A stretch of DNA of 56,965 nt from an uncultured Oleiphilus sp. (GTDB lineage Bacteria; Pseudomonadota; Gammaproteobacteria; Pseudomonadales; Oleiphilaceae). This document shows, in pieces, positions 40,125-50,121 of the stretch; positions within the stretch are counted from its first letter, which is position 1; every line of letters begins with the position of its first letter. Both the position numbers and the translations under genes were made by a program. Location: the NCBI GenBank assembly GCA_913020245.1, contig CAJWAD010000010.1, forward strand, positions 1-56,965, read 5' to 3'. The notes beneath the pieces are model-generated. The model ran no database searches and was not told the origin of the DNA. It saw only the letters and a list, made by a program, of their open reading frames with translations.

Positions 40125-40476
40125 TATTGCGAGAAACTCTAATTTTGCTAAAGCAGGCCATTAGGCACCGCGACAAGCTCTGCCACGAAACCGTTGACCC
40201 AAAAAAGGAGCGCAACTATAGCAAAAAGGTAAACCATAAAAAAGTATGTTAGACCTTATCTGTTTGGCGCTTTTTCACTTTGCAGCCCCATCTTTTGTCA
40301 CTTGTTGGCGTTAATTCATGTAAAGCCTTTAGACAGCAGTTTCCTAAACGGTATAATACGTGGCACTACGGCGCCGCCTTGGCGTCCCCTTAGTAAACGT
40401 TGTATCGAACAAATAGCTCCTTCCCGTGCTGAAGTGACTGTGTTCGACGTTTAGATCAAGATTTAAAGAGAGTCTA
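40125..40476. other. Divergent promoter region cysD/proA (352 bp)
   Basis: No gene is visible. It contains the proA promoter reported separately and probably the cysD promoter; I could not point to a convincing CysB site. Confidence 0.6.
40330..40357 (+). promoter_or_regulatory. Sigma-70 promoter of proA
   Basis: -35 TAGACA (40330-40335), 16-bp spacer and a perfect -10 TATAAT (40352-40357), about 115 nt before the proA start. Confidence 0.65.
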
Positions 40477-41733
40477 ATGGATGTAAATGCATACATGGCG
40501 GAGCTGGGCCAAGCTGCGCGTAATGCCGCTGCGGAAATGGCAGTCGCAAGCACCGATCAAAAAAATAGGGCGTTGTTAGCGACGGCAGATGTATTAGATG
40601 AACGGCGTGATGTGCTAATAACTGAAAATCAGAAAGATTTGCAAGCTGCAGAGGCGAGCGGTCTTGAGCCTGCAATGGTTGACCGGTTGGCGCTAACGTC
40701 AAAAGGCATTGACGCCATGATAGAAGGCTTGAAGCAAGTCGCAGCCTTAGCTGATCCCGTTGGTGTGATTAATGACCTTAAATACATGCCAAGTGGTATT
40801 CAAGTGGGTAAAATGCGCGTGCCTCTGGGGGTCATTGGTATTGTTTATGAATCGCGTCCAAATGTAACGGTTGAAGCCGCGAGTCTATGCATAAAATCTG
40901 GTAATGCGACCATTTTGAGAGGCGGTTCCGAAGCGATTCACTCTAACAAGGCAATTGCAGAGTGCATCGCATTAGGCTTACAGCAGGCTAATTTGAGCGA
41001 GACCGCTGTGCAAGTGGTTGCGACAACTGATCGGTCCGCGGTCGGTGCGCTGATTACGATGCCCGAGTATGTCGATGTTGTGGTGCCACGTGGCGGAAAA
41101 GGTTTGATCGAGCGAATCAGTCGTGATGCTAAAGTGACGGTCATCAAACACTTAGATGGCATTTGCCATGTTTACATTGATGATCAAGCGGATCTATTGA
41201 AAGCGGAAGCGATTGCGGATAATGCAAAAACCCACCGCTATGGTACCTGCAACACAATGGAAACGTTATTGGTAAATGAGCAAATCGCCGGCGAAATTTT
41301 ACCGAAACTTGCCCGAGTTTATATTGGTAAAAATGTCGAGTTACGTGGTTGTGCAAAAACATGCCAGCTAATAGACGAGGCTGTGCCAGCCAAGGCGGAG
41401 GACTGGGTGACCGAATATCTGGCACCGGTTTTAGCGATAAAAGTGGTTGAATCAATGGCCGAAGCAATCGTGCATATTAATCGCTATGGTTCTCACCACA
41501 CGGATGCGATTGTCACAGAAAACTATACGAAGTCGCGACATTTTCTTACAGCCGTTGATTCTAGTTCAGTCATGGTAAATGCGTCGACTCGTTTCGCCGA
41601 TGGCTTTGAATATGGTTTGGGCGCGGAAATAGGGATTTCGACCGATAAAATCCATGCGCGTGGTCCGGTTGGACTAGAAGGGTTGACCTCTGAGAAATAT
41701 GTCGTATTAGGTGATGGTCATATTCGTCAGTAA
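40477..41733 (+). CDS. proA: Gamma-glutamyl phosphate reductase ProA
   Basis: An NADPH-dependent reductase giving glutamate-5-semialdehyde in proline synthesis. The 418-residue protein has [19 protein letters not shown] (aldehyde dehydrogenase superfamily nucleotide-binding core), [10 protein letters not shown], and [14 protein letters not shown] with the catalytic Cys. It starts a long same-strand series through lipA. proB is not in the window. Confidence 0.97.
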   Translation: MDVNAYMAELGQAARNAAAEMAVASTDQKNRALLATADVLDERRDVLITENQKDLQAAEASGLEPAMVDRLALTSKGIDAMIEGLKQVAALADPVGVINDLKYMPSGIQVGKMRVPLGVIGIVYESRPNVTVEAASLCIKSGNATILRGGSEAIHSNKAIAECIALGLQQANLSETAVQVVATTDRSAVGALITMPEYVDVVVPRGGKGLIERISRDAKVTVIKHLDGICHVYIDDQADLLKAEAIADNAKTHRYGTCNTMETLLVNEQIAGEILPKLARVYIGKNVELRGCAKTCQLIDEAVPAKAEDWVTEYLAPVLAIKVVESMAEAIVHINRYGSHHTDAIVTENYTKSRHFLTAVDSSSVMVNASTRFADGFEYGLGAEIGISTDKIHARGPVGLEGLTSEKYVVLGDGHIRQ

Positions 41734-41782
41734 GGCGGGTTACGGTCGAATAAAAATTTATTGGCAAGCAGCGAGCTGATCC

Positions 41783-42412
41783 ATGCGCTTAATTTTTGGT
41801 GGGAGTTTTGATCCGGTTCATGTTGGCCATTTGCGGATTTTGCGAGAGTTAGCTGAGGTGCTCGGGTTGCACTCGGCTCACCTAATGCCGTGTAAAGCGC
41901 CCGTGCATAAAGCCTCAACTGAAGCGTCGCTGACGGCACGTCTTGATATGCTGCAAAGAGTTTGTCTCGACGATGATTTCTACAAATTGGATTCCCGTGA
42001 GATCAACAGGTCGAGTCTAAGTTATACGATCGATTCGTTGCTATCGCTTCAACAAGATTTTCCCGACGAGTCGCTGGTATTAGTGATGGGCACAGACAGC
42101 GCTCTTAGTTTGCCCCGCTGGCATCGATCAAGCGAACTTGCCTCGTTATGTCACCTGGCAATTCTTCGGCGACCTGGAGTTTCAACTGAAACATTGGCAG
42201 AGGGGTTGTCGCCGCTGGGATTTAAACAAGTGCTTAATGCCGATTTGCTAGTGGCCGCCAAAAGCGGCTTGGCGCTTGAATTAAACGTCCAGCAACTGGA
42301 TATCTCGAGCTCCGACGTTCGGGCACGAGTTAAGAAAGGTAAAAATATTCGTTACTTAGTGACGGATGCAGTTTTCGATTATATTTGTGATAATAAGCTG
42401 TACAGAGATTAA
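41783..42412 (+). CDS. nadD: Nicotinate-nucleotide adenylyltransferase NadD
   Basis: The NAD-biosynthesis adenylyltransferase. The 209-residue protein has FGGSFDPVHVGHLRI with the GxFxPxHxGH signature, and ISSSDVRARVKKGKNIRYLV, the ISSTxIR motif. It lies 49 bp after proA and 24 bp before rsfS. Confidence 0.96.
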   Translation: MRLIFGGSFDPVHVGHLRILRELAEVLGLHSAHLMPCKAPVHKASTEASLTARLDMLQRVCLDDDFYKLDSREINRSSLSYTIDSLLSLQQDFPDESLVLVMGTDSALSLPRWHRSSELASLCHLAILRRPGVSTETLAEGLSPLGFKQVLNADLLVAAKSGLALELNVQQLDISSSDVRARVKKGKNIRYLVTDAVFDYICDNKLYRD

Positions 42413-42436
42413 TCAATAGAGGTGAGCCTCCAATTT

Positions 42437-42796
42437 ATGGAAACAAATGAAATGAAAGACGTGGTCATTAATGCTTTGCAAGATTTAAAAGCTGACAATA
42501 TCAATGTACTTGATGTAAAAGCCCGAACCAGTGTTACAGACTTAATGGTTATCGCATCAGGCACGTCAAGTCGTCATGTCAAATCGCTCGCTGACAATGT
42601 TGTGAGTGAAATTAAAGGCCATGGTGGAAAGCCGCTAGGTGTCGAAGGTGCGGAGTCTAACGACTGGATTCTGGTCGATCTGGGTGAGATTGTTGTTCAC
42701 GTTATGATGCCTGCAACGCGTTCGTTTTATGATCTTGAACGGTTTTGGCAAGACTCTGATGAGATTGATCAGCTCGCATCAGAAACACAGCAGTAA
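42437..42796 (+). CDS. rsfS: Ribosomal silencing factor RsfS
   Basis: A 119-residue protein binding L14 to block subunit joining. The core [20 protein letters not shown] and [22 protein letters not shown] match RsfS/YbeB. ATG 42437 has GAGGTG upstream; a GTG at 42422 is the alternative. It lies between nadD and rlmH in the standard order. Confidence 0.94.
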   Translation: METNEMKDVVINALQDLKADNINVLDVKARTSVTDLMVIASGTSSRHVKSLADNVVSEIKGHGGKPLGVEGAESNDWILVDLGEIVVHVMMPATRSFYDLERFWQDSDEIDQLASETQQ

Positions 42797-42821
42797 GTTG
42801 TCCTGTCGAGTTGTTTAGGTA

Positions 42822-43292
42822 ATGAAGTTAAAAGTCATTGCTGTAGGCACGAAAATGCCACCTTGGGTAGAAATGGGTGTTCAGGAGTACTCGAAGCGGC
42901 TGCCGCGCGACATGCCGCTTGAATTCATTGAAATTCCAATTGGGAATCGAGCAAAAAACGCAAACCTTGCGCGCGCCGTTAAGCAGGAAAGCGATCAAAT
43001 ACTTACACAAGTTAAACCGCAAGATCACGTGATTGCGCTCGAAGTCACCGGTAATAATTGGAGTACAGAAAAACTGGCTAAGCAAATGCAAAATTGGCAA
43101 ATGCAGGGTCAAAATATTATTTTTCTCATTGGTGGACCAGACGGCTTGAGTGACGCCTGTCGGGCCCGAGCTAATCAACAGTGGTCATTTTCGGCATTGA
43201 CCTTGCCCCATCCAATTGTCAGAATCATTTTGTCAGAGCAGCTCTATCGGGCTTGGTCGATTACTCAAAACCACCCTTATCATCGTTCATGA
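42822..43292 (+). CDS. rlmH: 23S rRNA pseudouridine-1915 N3-methyltransferase RlmH
   Basis: A SPOUT methyltransferase of 156 residues, complete. MKLKVIAVGTKMPPWVEMGV, IIFLIGGPDGLSDACRARAN and PHPIVRIILSEQLYRAWSI are the family features, including the C-terminal knot. A tandem repeat starts 9 bp after its stop. Confidence 0.97.
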   Translation: MKLKVIAVGTKMPPWVEMGVQEYSKRLPRDMPLEFIEIPIGNRAKNANLARAVKQESDQILTQVKPQDHVIALEVTGNNWSTEKLAKQMQNWQMQGQNIIFLIGGPDGLSDACRARANQQWSFSALTLPHPIVRIILSEQLYRAWSITQNHPYHRS

Positions 43293-43300
43293 TCTTAACC

Positions 43301-43343
43301 TGTTTCCATTGTTTCCATTGTTTCCATTGTTTCCATTGTTTCC
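43301..43343 (+). repeat. 9-bp tandem repeat upstream of mrdA
   Basis: The unit TGTTTCCAT is repeated perfectly four times (43301-43336), followed by TGTTTCC. It lies between rlmH and mrdA, ending 25 bp before the mrdA ATG and 14 bp before its GGAG ribosome site. Copy-number slippage would alter spacing upstream of a cell-shape gene without touching either coding frame. Confidence 0.95.
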
Positions 43344-43368
43344 GTAATTGTGTGGTCGGAGCTTTAAA

Positions 43369-45243
43369 ATGAAGGGTAGTCAGCCCCTTAAAGACGATAA
43401 CCGTGAGCGGAGCATTTTTGCTGTTCGCACGATTATTGCGATTTTTATCGTGATGGGCATGCTCGGCGCACTCGTTTGGCGGCTTTACCATTTGCAAGTA
43501 GTAGACTACGAGCACTACAACACCTTGTCCGATAAGAATAGGATGCAACTGCAACCCGTCGCACCGAATAGAGGCTTAATTTACGATAGGCACGGTGCGT
43601 TGTTGGCTGACAACCAGCCAGTGTTCAGCTTATCCATCATTCCCGAGTTGGTAGATAACCTAGAGAGCCAACTATCCGCCTTACGTGGCCTTGTTGACAT
43701 AAGTGATGATCAAGTAAAGCGCTTCAGGAAGTTGTTAAAACGCGCAAGACGTCCATACCAGCCAGTCAGCTTAAAAGGTAAATTGTCCGAAGCAGAAATT
43801 GCGATTATTGAGGTTAGGCGCCATGAGTTTCAGGGTGTTGAAGTTATTGCACAGCTCGCTCGTTATTACCCGTTTGGCGAGTTAACCGCCCACTCATTAG
43901 GTTATGTAGGCCGAATCAATGAAGAAGAATTAGCGACGCTCGACGAGCGTAATTACTCGGCGACAAATTACATTGGAAAATTAGGGGTTGAGCGTTTTTA
44001 TGAGGCGGAGCTACATGGCACGGCGGGGCTGCAAACAATAGAAACCAATGCGGGGAATCGAATTCTCCGAGTACTCAATGATGTGCCACCTGTGCCGGGT
44101 AAAAATTTGGTATTGCATCTTGATATCGCTCTGCAAGCAAAAGCTCAACAATTATTGGAGGGAAAACGTGCGGCGGTGGTCGCTATTGAGCCCTCGACAG
44201 GTGGCATCCTTGCGATGGTAAGTACGCCAAGTTTTGATCCTAATAAGTTTGTTACCGGTATCGATCATGCAAGTTATGACGCACTGCGTGATTCATTAGA
44301 TCTACCGTTGTTTAACCGGGCGCTCAAGGGTCGTTATCCGCCCGGCTCGACGATAAAACCCATTGTTGGTATGGCGGGTTTAGATGTTGGCGCTGTTACT
44401 AAATCTTACTCAATTATGGATTACGGATTTTATCGCTTACCCAATGAGGAGCGCTTGTATCGCGATTGGAAGCGCGAGGGTCATGGACGCATGAATTTAT
44501 TTACGTCGATTACAGAGTCTTGTGATACGTATTTCTATGATTTGGCCTTTAAAATGGGCGTTGATGATATGTCTCGTTACTTGGGGTATTTTGGTTTTGG
44601 CCAAAATACATCCCTCGATATTGACGAGGCACGTTCGGGGCTCTTGCCGAGCCGAGATTGGAAGCGAGGGTTGCGCGGAGAGCCATGGTATCCAGGTGAC
44701 TCATTAAATATGGGCATTGGTCAGGGTTATATGCTTTCTACACCGCTTCAGTTGGCAGCGGCTACCGCGTTAATTGCTAATCGAGGTGCTTGGGTGGCAC
44801 CGCGTATGTTGAAGCAAACCGGAGATAAATCAATTGTCTTGAGTCAGCGTGAGAACGCGTTGGGTGACGTTTCCCTGCGTAAACCGGAGAATTGGGAATA
44901 TATTGTCGATGCGATGGAGTCTGTTATGCACGGCAAAAAGGGTACCGCGCGAGGTAGCGGTTATGGTGCCCAATATCGCATGGCAGGTAAAACCGGGACA
45001 GCCCAAGTTGTTGGGATTGCTCAGGGCGAAGAGTATGATGCTGAAGCGCTTGCCGAGCGGCATCGAGATCATGCCTTATTCGTGGGTTTTGCACCGGTAG
45101 ATGAACCGCAGATTGCGGTTGCCGTGATTGTTGAGAACGGTGGCGGTGGAAGCGTATCCGCGGCCCCGGTGGCACGCGCCTTGTTTGATCATTGGTTGGT
45201 CGACGCAGAGCGTCTGAATGTTGGAGAAGCCTCCGGTGAATAA
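43369..45243 (+). CDS. mrdA: Penicillin-binding protein 2 MrdA
   Basis: The elongation transpeptidase working with RodA. From ATG 43369 (GGAG at 43358) it has about 624 residues: one N-terminal membrane helix (IIAIFIVMGMLGALVWRLY), the PBP dimer domain with NRGLIYDRHGALLADN, and the transpeptidase with PGSTIKPIVG (nucleophile Ser327) and MAGKTGTAQVVG. An upstream ATG at 43348 would add seven residues and has no ribosome site. rodA starts inside its end. Confidence 0.96.
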   Translation: MKGSQPLKDDNRERSIFAVRTIIAIFIVMGMLGALVWRLYHLQVVDYEHYNTLSDKNRMQLQPVAPNRGLIYDRHGALLADNQPVFSLSIIPELVDNLESQLSALRGLVDISDDQVKRFRKLLKRARRPYQPVSLKGKLSEAEIAIIEVRRHEFQGVEVIAQLARYYPFGELTAHSLGYVGRINEEELATLDERNYSATNYIGKLGVERFYEAELHGTAGLQTIETNAGNRILRVLNDVPPVPGKNLVLHLDIALQAKAQQLLEGKRAAVVAIEPSTGGILAMVSTPSFDPNKFVTGIDHASYDALRDSLDLPLFNRALKGRYPPGSTIKPIVGMAGLDVGAVTKSYSIMDYGFYRLPNEERLYRDWKREGHGRMNLFTSITESCDTYFYDLAFKMGVDDMSRYLGYFGFGQNTSLDIDEARSGLLPSRDWKRGLRGEPWYPGDSLNMGIGQGYMLSTPLQLAAATALIANRGAWVAPRMLKQTGDKSIVLSQRENALGDVSLRKPENWEYIVDAMESVMHGKKGTARGSGYGAQYRMAGKTGTAQVVGIAQGEEYDAEALAERHRDHALFVGFAPVDEPQIAVAVIVENGGGGSVSAAPVARALFDHWLVDAERLNVGEASGE

Positions 45244-46384
45244 TGATTTTTTGCGTCAGATGCCAGGCGCTGATGCGCATTTATCAAAACAAAGCTCACT
45301 GTTTTATCGTTTGCATATTGATCCGATTTTATTGGGTCTACTCATTACTCTAGGTTTGTTCGGTTTAGTGATTTTGTATAGTGCTAGCGGTGAGAGCTGG
45401 TTCTACGTGCAAAAACAAGCCTTACGCTTTGGTGTGGCCTTGCTGGCTATGTTGGTTTTTGCGCAGCTTGATCCGCAGATATTTAAGCGCTGGACTCCTG
45501 TCCTTTTTGCCTTAGGGCTGCTCGCCTTACTTGGTGTGATGTTTTTCGGCGTCGGTGCGAAGGGTGCTCAGCGTTGGCTGCAATTGCCGGCTTTACCTCG
45601 GTTTCAACCCTCTGAATTTATGAAGTTGATTGTGCCCATGATGGTTGCTTGGTTCTTGGCACGGCGTTACTTACCGCCTTATTTTAAGGATATTTTAATT
45701 AGTCTGTTAATTGTGGTGGTGCCGGTCATGTTGATTGCCATGCAACCGGATTTGGGTACCTCTATCCTCATCGCCTCATCCGGCTTATTCGTCATTTTAT
45801 TTGCCGGTATTTCTTGGAAAATTGTGATGGGTTTCGGTGTGGTGTTTACTTCACTAGTTCCCGTGCTTTGGTCTTTCTACATGAAAGATTATCAAAAACA
45901 GCGTGTACTGACCTTTTTTGATCCTGAAAGTGATCCCTTAGGCGCGGGTTGGAATATTATTCAGTCCAAGACAGCAATTGGGTCTGGGGGTATTTGGGGG
46001 AAGGGCTGGTTAGAGGGGACTCAATCACATCTGAACTTTTTACCAGAGAGCCATACAGATTTTATTATCGCGGTTTGTGCGGAAGAATTTGGTTTAGTTG
46101 GTGTGTTAGTTTTGCTCAGCCTTTATCTATTAATTGTGCTGCGTGGCCTAAATATCGCGTTAAAAGCACAAGATTCTTACTGCCGCCTCTTGGGGGGGAG
46201 TTTGATCCTCACCTTTTTCGTCTATGTGTTCGTAAACATAGGTATGGTCAGTGGGATCCTGCCAGTTGTGGGCGTACCACTGCCATTAGTGAGTTATGGC
46301 GGCACCTCGATTGTGACGATTATGGCTGCATTTGGCGTACTTATGTCGATCCATACCCATCGAAAGATGCTCGTGCATAGGTAG
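45218..46384 (+). CDS. rodA: Rod-shape SEDS glycosyltransferase RodA
   Basis: The SEDS peptidoglycan polymerase partnered with MrdA. The 388-residue protein has about ten membrane helices. LIALQPDLGTS-like MQPDLGTSILIASSGLFVIL, FLPESHTDFIIAVCAEEFGL and VPLPLVSYGGTSIVTIM are signature SEDS segments. The ATG overlaps mrdA by 26 bp; a GTG at 45236 is an alternative. Confidence 0.95.
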   Translation: MLEKPPVNNDFLRQMPGADAHLSKQSSLFYRLHIDPILLGLLITLGLFGLVILYSASGESWFYVQKQALRFGVALLAMLVFAQLDPQIFKRWTPVLFALGLLALLGVMFFGVGAKGAQRWLQLPALPRFQPSEFMKLIVPMMVAWFLARRYLPPYFKDILISLLIVVVPVMLIAMQPDLGTSILIASSGLFVILFAGISWKIVMGFGVVFTSLVPVLWSFYMKDYQKQRVLTFFDPESDPLGAGWNIIQSKTAIGSGGIWGKGWLEGTQSHLNFLPESHTDFIIAVCAEEFGLVGVLVLLSLYLLIVLRGLNIALKAQDSYCRLLGGSLILTFFVYVFVNIGMVSGILPVVGVPLPLVSYGGTSIVTIMAAFGVLMSIHTHRKMLVHR

Positions 46385-46511
46385 AGATTTTTGCTTGCCT
46401 GGAGAGTGCTCGAGATGACTTTTTGTCTTCAACCAAGCGCATAATTCTGTCAAAAAAAGTCCTACCAAATCTTAATTTTGTTTAGCTATAAAACGATGGC
46501 GGGATGCTTTC

Positions 46512-46532
46512 CTTAAGCACTACACTTAAGCA
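46512..46532 (+). repeat. Direct repeat CTTAAGCA before mltB
   Basis: CTTAAGCA occurs at 46512-46519 and 46525-46532, a 13-bp period, in the 176-bp rodA-mltB gap. It sits about 30 bp before the mltB start. Purpose unknown; too short to call an operator with confidence. Confidence 0.4.
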
Positions 46533-46560
46533 TGTTTGTTAACTCAGTAGCACAAATTTT

Positions 46561-47574
46561 ATGACGTTTACTTTCTTAGGTTTTAAGCGGGCTATGACTT
46601 CTAACATGGCTGCGTTTTGTTTGGTTCTCTCCGGTATGAGCATATCGTCTAGTGGCTTTGCTAATTATCTCACGCATCCACAGAGCAGCGAGTTTATTGA
46701 TCAAATGGTAGATGATCATGGGTTTGAGAGGCAGCAGCTTGAGCGATGGCTGGCTTCAGCCAAAAAGAAACAATCCATTCTTGATGCAATCTCACGCCCT
46801 GCAGAAAAGCGTTTAACGTGGTCGGGTTATTCTAAAATATTCATTAAGCCGGCTCGTATAGCGAAAGGGAAATCGTTTATGGAAGCTTACGCCGCCGAAC
46901 TGAGTCGAGCGGAAGAGAAGTATGGTGTTCCGAGAGAAATTATTACGGCAATCATCGGTGTAGAGACCCGCTATGGCGAAAACAAAGGAAGCTATCGGGT
47001 GATAGATGCCTTGTCGACGCTTGGTTTTGATTACCCTCCGCGTTCAAAATTTTTCCGAAAGGAGTTAGGACAGGTTCTGTTACTGGCTCGTGAGCAAGGA
47101 TTTGATCCGTTAGTCCTCAAAGGTTCCTACGCCGGAGCGATGGGGTATGGCCAGTTTATTCCGTCAAGTTATAGGCACTATGCAGTTGATTTTGATGGTG
47201 ATGCAATCGCTGACATTTTAGATAACCCGATCGATGCAATTGGTAGTGTTGCCAATTATTTTGCGCGTCACAAGTGGAAGGCGGGCGAGGGTGTGGCGTT
47301 TGAGGCCACATTTGATACTAATGAATATAAAGCCCTTATTCACAAGGGCCTTAAACCTAAATTTACGATGGCTGACATGCAAAGTGTGGGCTTGCAGAAC
47401 GCAATAGATATTCCGGATAGCGATGCCGCTAAAATTCAAATTTTAAAGGGTGACAATGGCGAAGAGCTTTGGGTAACACAGCATAATTTTTATGTGATTA
47501 CGCGTTATAATCATAGCCATCTTTATGCAATGGCCGTGTATCAATTAGCGAAGGCGTTAGGCTTAGACAGTTGA
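46561..47574 (+). CDS. mltB: Lytic murein transglycosylase B MltB
   Basis: A periplasmic enzyme cutting glycan strands. The 337-residue protein has an N-terminal signal peptide (AAFCLVLSGMSISSSGFAN) without a clear lipobox cysteine, so it may be soluble unlike E. coli MltB. AIIGVETRYGENKGSYRVID holds the catalytic Glu and GAMGYGQFIPSSYRHYAVD the substrate groove. rlpA begins at its stop. Confidence 0.92.
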   Translation: MTFTFLGFKRAMTSNMAAFCLVLSGMSISSSGFANYLTHPQSSEFIDQMVDDHGFERQQLERWLASAKKKQSILDAISRPAEKRLTWSGYSKIFIKPARIAKGKSFMEAYAAELSRAEEKYGVPREIITAIIGVETRYGENKGSYRVIDALSTLGFDYPPRSKFFRKELGQVLLLAREQGFDPLVLKGSYAGAMGYGQFIPSSYRHYAVDFDGDAIADILDNPIDAIGSVANYFARHKWKAGEGVAFEATFDTNEYKALIHKGLKPKFTMADMQSVGLQNAIDIPDSDAAKIQILKGDNGEELWVTQHNFYVITRYNHSHLYAMAVYQLAKALGLDS

Positions 47575-48395
47575 GAATCTTCTTTGTCCTTATCGTATTA
47601 ATCTTTATTACGGCCTGCAATACGGCACCACCGTCGCGTTATAGTATGGCTCATGACAAAGCCCCAAAGGGCAATTTTGATGCGGCTAATGTTCCAGAAG
47701 CGACTCCAAAGTGGGAACCGATTAGCCCTCAAGGCAATAAATCGCCCTATCAAGTGCTGGGTAAGACCTATGAGATTTTGTCTAGCAACAAAAATTATGT
47801 AGAGGAGGGCGTGTCTTCCTGGTATGGCTTAAAATTTCATGGTGAGCTGACGTCGAATGGCGAAGTGTATGATATGTATGCCCTGTCCGCTGCGCATAAA
47901 ACCTTGCCAATACCCACTTATTTAAGGGTGACAAATTTGGCAAACGGGAAAAAGATTATTGTGCGCGTCAACGACCGAGGTCCTTTTCATGGTGATCGTC
48001 TGATTGACCTGTCTTATGCAGCCGCTATTAAATTGGGTTTTCAAAAACAGGGAACTACGAAAGTAAAGCTCGAAGCAATTAACACCGCGCCGCCCGCATC
48101 AGTTGCGATTAGTTCAACCGAACTGAGTGAAAATCGGTTAGCGTCGTTTGTGCAAGTAGCGGCTTTTGGTGCGCGTGCTCATGCTGATGCATTAGCGAAA
48201 AAGCTACGCACGTTTATTGACTCAGCTGAGGTTTTTACCGCGCAGGCGTTTAATTTGGCTAAGCCACTATTTCGCGTGCGCATCGGTCCGTTTGATTCGG
48301 ATGCCGAAGCGCAGCAAGTAATGCAGCAGGTCAAGGATGAAAAAGTAGGACAGCCGATTGTTATTGTCCGCTCTTTGCAAGCAAAGGGCGCTTGA
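47571..48395 (+). CDS. rlpA: Septal-ring lytic transglycosylase RlpA
   Basis: An outer-membrane lipoprotein of 274 residues starting at TTG 47571, overlapping the mltB stop. FVLIVLIFITAC is a signal peptide with lipobox Cys near residue 16. GVSSWYGLKFHGELTSNGEV and IIVRVNDRGPFHGDRLIDLS form the double-psi beta-barrel with the conserved Asp. A C-terminal SPOR domain (about 195-270, VQVAAFGARAHADALA) binds denuded glycan at the septum. The rare TTG start implies modest translation coupled to mltB. Confidence 0.93.
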   Translation: MRIFFVLIVLIFITACNTAPPSRYSMAHDKAPKGNFDAANVPEATPKWEPISPQGNKSPYQVLGKTYEILSSNKNYVEEGVSSWYGLKFHGELTSNGEVYDMYALSAAHKTLPIPTYLRVTNLANGKKIIVRVNDRGPFHGDRLIDLSYAAAIKLGFQKQGTTKVKLEAINTAPPASVAISSTELSENRLASFVQVAAFGARAHADALAKKLRTFIDSAEVFTAQAFNLAKPLFRVRIGPFDSDAEAQQVMQQVKDEKVGQPIVIVRSLQAKGA

Positions 48396-48538
48396 CGCTG
48401 ATACTGGTTTGGTTACTAACTTGTAGGGTGATTGGAGCATTTAAATCAGTTACACTCCTGCGCAATTTCTCACGGCTAGCGCGTCTATACTATGGCTGCT
48501 CGTTTTTGTTTTTTCTGCTGATAAAAGTCGGATCTTTT

Positions 48539-49699
48539 ATGTCTAAATCCTTATCTTTACGCCTCGTTTCTTTGCTTGTGTTGAGTGCTTTCAGTGCACT
48601 GGTTGCTGCGAAACCTGCTTTAATTCCCTCACCACCGCAGGTCTCAGCCAGTTCATATATTTTAATTGATGTGGCGAGTGGCGAAGTCATCGTTGAGGGT
48701 AATGCTGATGAGCGGCTTCCACCAGCGAGTCTAACGAAGATGATGACGGCTTACATCGTTGAAAGTGAAGTGGCGAAGGGTCGTGTAAATCTGTTCGATG
48801 AGGTGCCCATTAGCGTAAAAGCTTGGCGCACGGGTGGTTCCAAAATGTTTATCAAAGAAGGGACTAAAGTCGGTTTAGAAAACTTGTTAAAAGGCGTCAT
48901 TATTCAGTCCGGTAATGACGCAAGCATTGCGCTCGCAGAACATGTTGCCGGCAGCGAGGAAGCCTTTGCTGATATTATGAATCAACAAGCGATCGAGCTA
49001 GGGATGACCGACAGCGGGTTTCAAAATGCGACAGGTCTTCCTGCAGAAGGTCACTACTCGACGGCCCGAGATCTCTCGATTTTAGCTAAAGCAATTATTC
49101 AAGATTATCCAGAGCAATACCCATTGTATGCAGAGAAATTTTTCACGTATAACAATATTCGTCAACCCAACAGAAATCGCTTGCTATGGCGGGATAAATC
49201 AGTCGATGGCTTAAAAACAGGTCATACTAACGCGGCCGGTTATTGTTTGGTGGCGTCCGCTAAGCGCGGCGATATGCGACTTGTTAGTGTGGTAATGGGC
49301 ACAAAGAGCGAAGAGGCGCGGGCAAAAGAAACGCAAAAGCTCCTTAATTATGGTTTTAGATATTACGAAACGCATAAGTTATATACAGCGGCCGAATCAC
49401 TCACTACCTCTCGTGTATGGGCTGGGGCGATTGACAACTTTAGCCTCGGTTTAGCAAAAGAGGTGGTCGTTACCATCCCTCGCGGTCAAAAGTCAGAACT
49501 AAAAGCACAGATCGATATTCAAGATCCAATCGAAGCGCCGGTTGAAATCGGACAAGAGTTTGGCCGTTTGACTGTCACCTTGGATGATAAGGTCATTGTT
49601 GACCAGCCATTGGTCGCATTAGAAGATGTTTCGTTAGGTGGTTTTTTTAAGCGTTTGTGGGATACGCTTACGCTATTCTTTGTTGGTTTATTCTCGTAA
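48539..49699 (+). CDS. dacA: D-alanyl-D-alanine carboxypeptidase DacA/DacC (PBP5/6)
   Basis: A class-A-type low-molecular-weight PBP trimming pentapeptides. From ATG 48539 it has about 386 residues with signal peptide LRLVSLLVLSAFSALVAA. PPASLTKMMTAYIV carries nucleophile Ser64, SGNDASIAL the SxN and GLKTGHTNAAGYCLVASAKR the KTG. The C-terminal PBP5 domain ends in a membrane-binding amphipathic helix (FFKRLWDTLTLFFVGLFS). An upstream ATG at 48392 would overlap rlpA and spoil the signal peptide. Confidence 0.95.
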   Translation: MSKSLSLRLVSLLVLSAFSALVAAKPALIPSPPQVSASSYILIDVASGEVIVEGNADERLPPASLTKMMTAYIVESEVAKGRVNLFDEVPISVKAWRTGGSKMFIKEGTKVGLENLLKGVIIQSGNDASIALAEHVAGSEEAFADIMNQQAIELGMTDSGFQNATGLPAEGHYSTARDLSILAKAIIQDYPEQYPLYAEKFFTYNNIRQPNRNRLLWRDKSVDGLKTGHTNAAGYCLVASAKRGDMRLVSVVMGTKSEEARAKETQKLLNYGFRYYETHKLYTAAESLTTSRVWAGAIDNFSLGLAKEVVVTIPRGQKSELKAQIDIQDPIEAPVEIGQEFGRLTVTLDDKVIVDQPLVALEDVSLGGFFKRLWDTLTLFFVGLFS

Positions 49700-49729
49700 G
49701 TTTTCAAAAGTCGGCTGTTTGGAGGGCGT

Positions 49730-49990
49730 ATGCAAGTCCCTGAATTAGAGTTTCCATGCGATTACCCCATAAAAGTGATCGGTGATAGTAGCGTTGATTT
49801 TGCAGCAGTAATCGGTGCTATTGTTGTCGAGCATGTTCAAGGTTTTGATCCGACCACGATTGTCGAACAAGCCAGTCGCAATGGTAATTTTGTTTCGCTG
49901 CGTATTAAGTTTAGGGCAGAGAGTCGTATACAATTGGATACGTTGCACAAAGCCTTAATTGATTCTGGGCGCGTTAAAATGGTTATTTAG
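49730..49990 (+). CDS. ybeD: YbeD/UPF0250 family protein
   Basis: An 86-residue ACT-like small protein. LEFPCDYPIKVIGDSSVDF and LIDSGRVKMVI match UPF0250, which sits between dacA and lipB across gammaproteobacteria. It may regulate lipoate metabolism or LipB, which is inference from conserved position. Confidence 0.93.
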   Translation: MQVPELEFPCDYPIKVIGDSSVDFAAVIGAIVVEHVQGFDPTTIVEQASRNGNFVSLRIKFRAESRIQLDTLHKALIDSGRVKMVI

Positions 49991-50121
49991 AGAGCCTCAT
50001 TACCTTTGGATGCTGCTTTCTATTATGGTGTTGTTTTAAAGCGCCAGTGTTTTAGCTCCAAATGAATATGTCTAACGTATACTTATGTACTGCGTAACCA
50101 ATCTTGAATAGTGGAAGGCTA

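Noticed and set aside
43181..43372. Short frame containing repeated F-H-C residues
   Set aside because: It is the 9-bp repeat read through in a frame that overlaps rlmH; the low-complexity tail is a by-product of the repeat.
43261..43554. Minus-strand frame with K-Q-W repeats
   Set aside because: Opposite-strand reading of the same 9-bp repeat, overlapping the mrdA start; no ribosome site or family.
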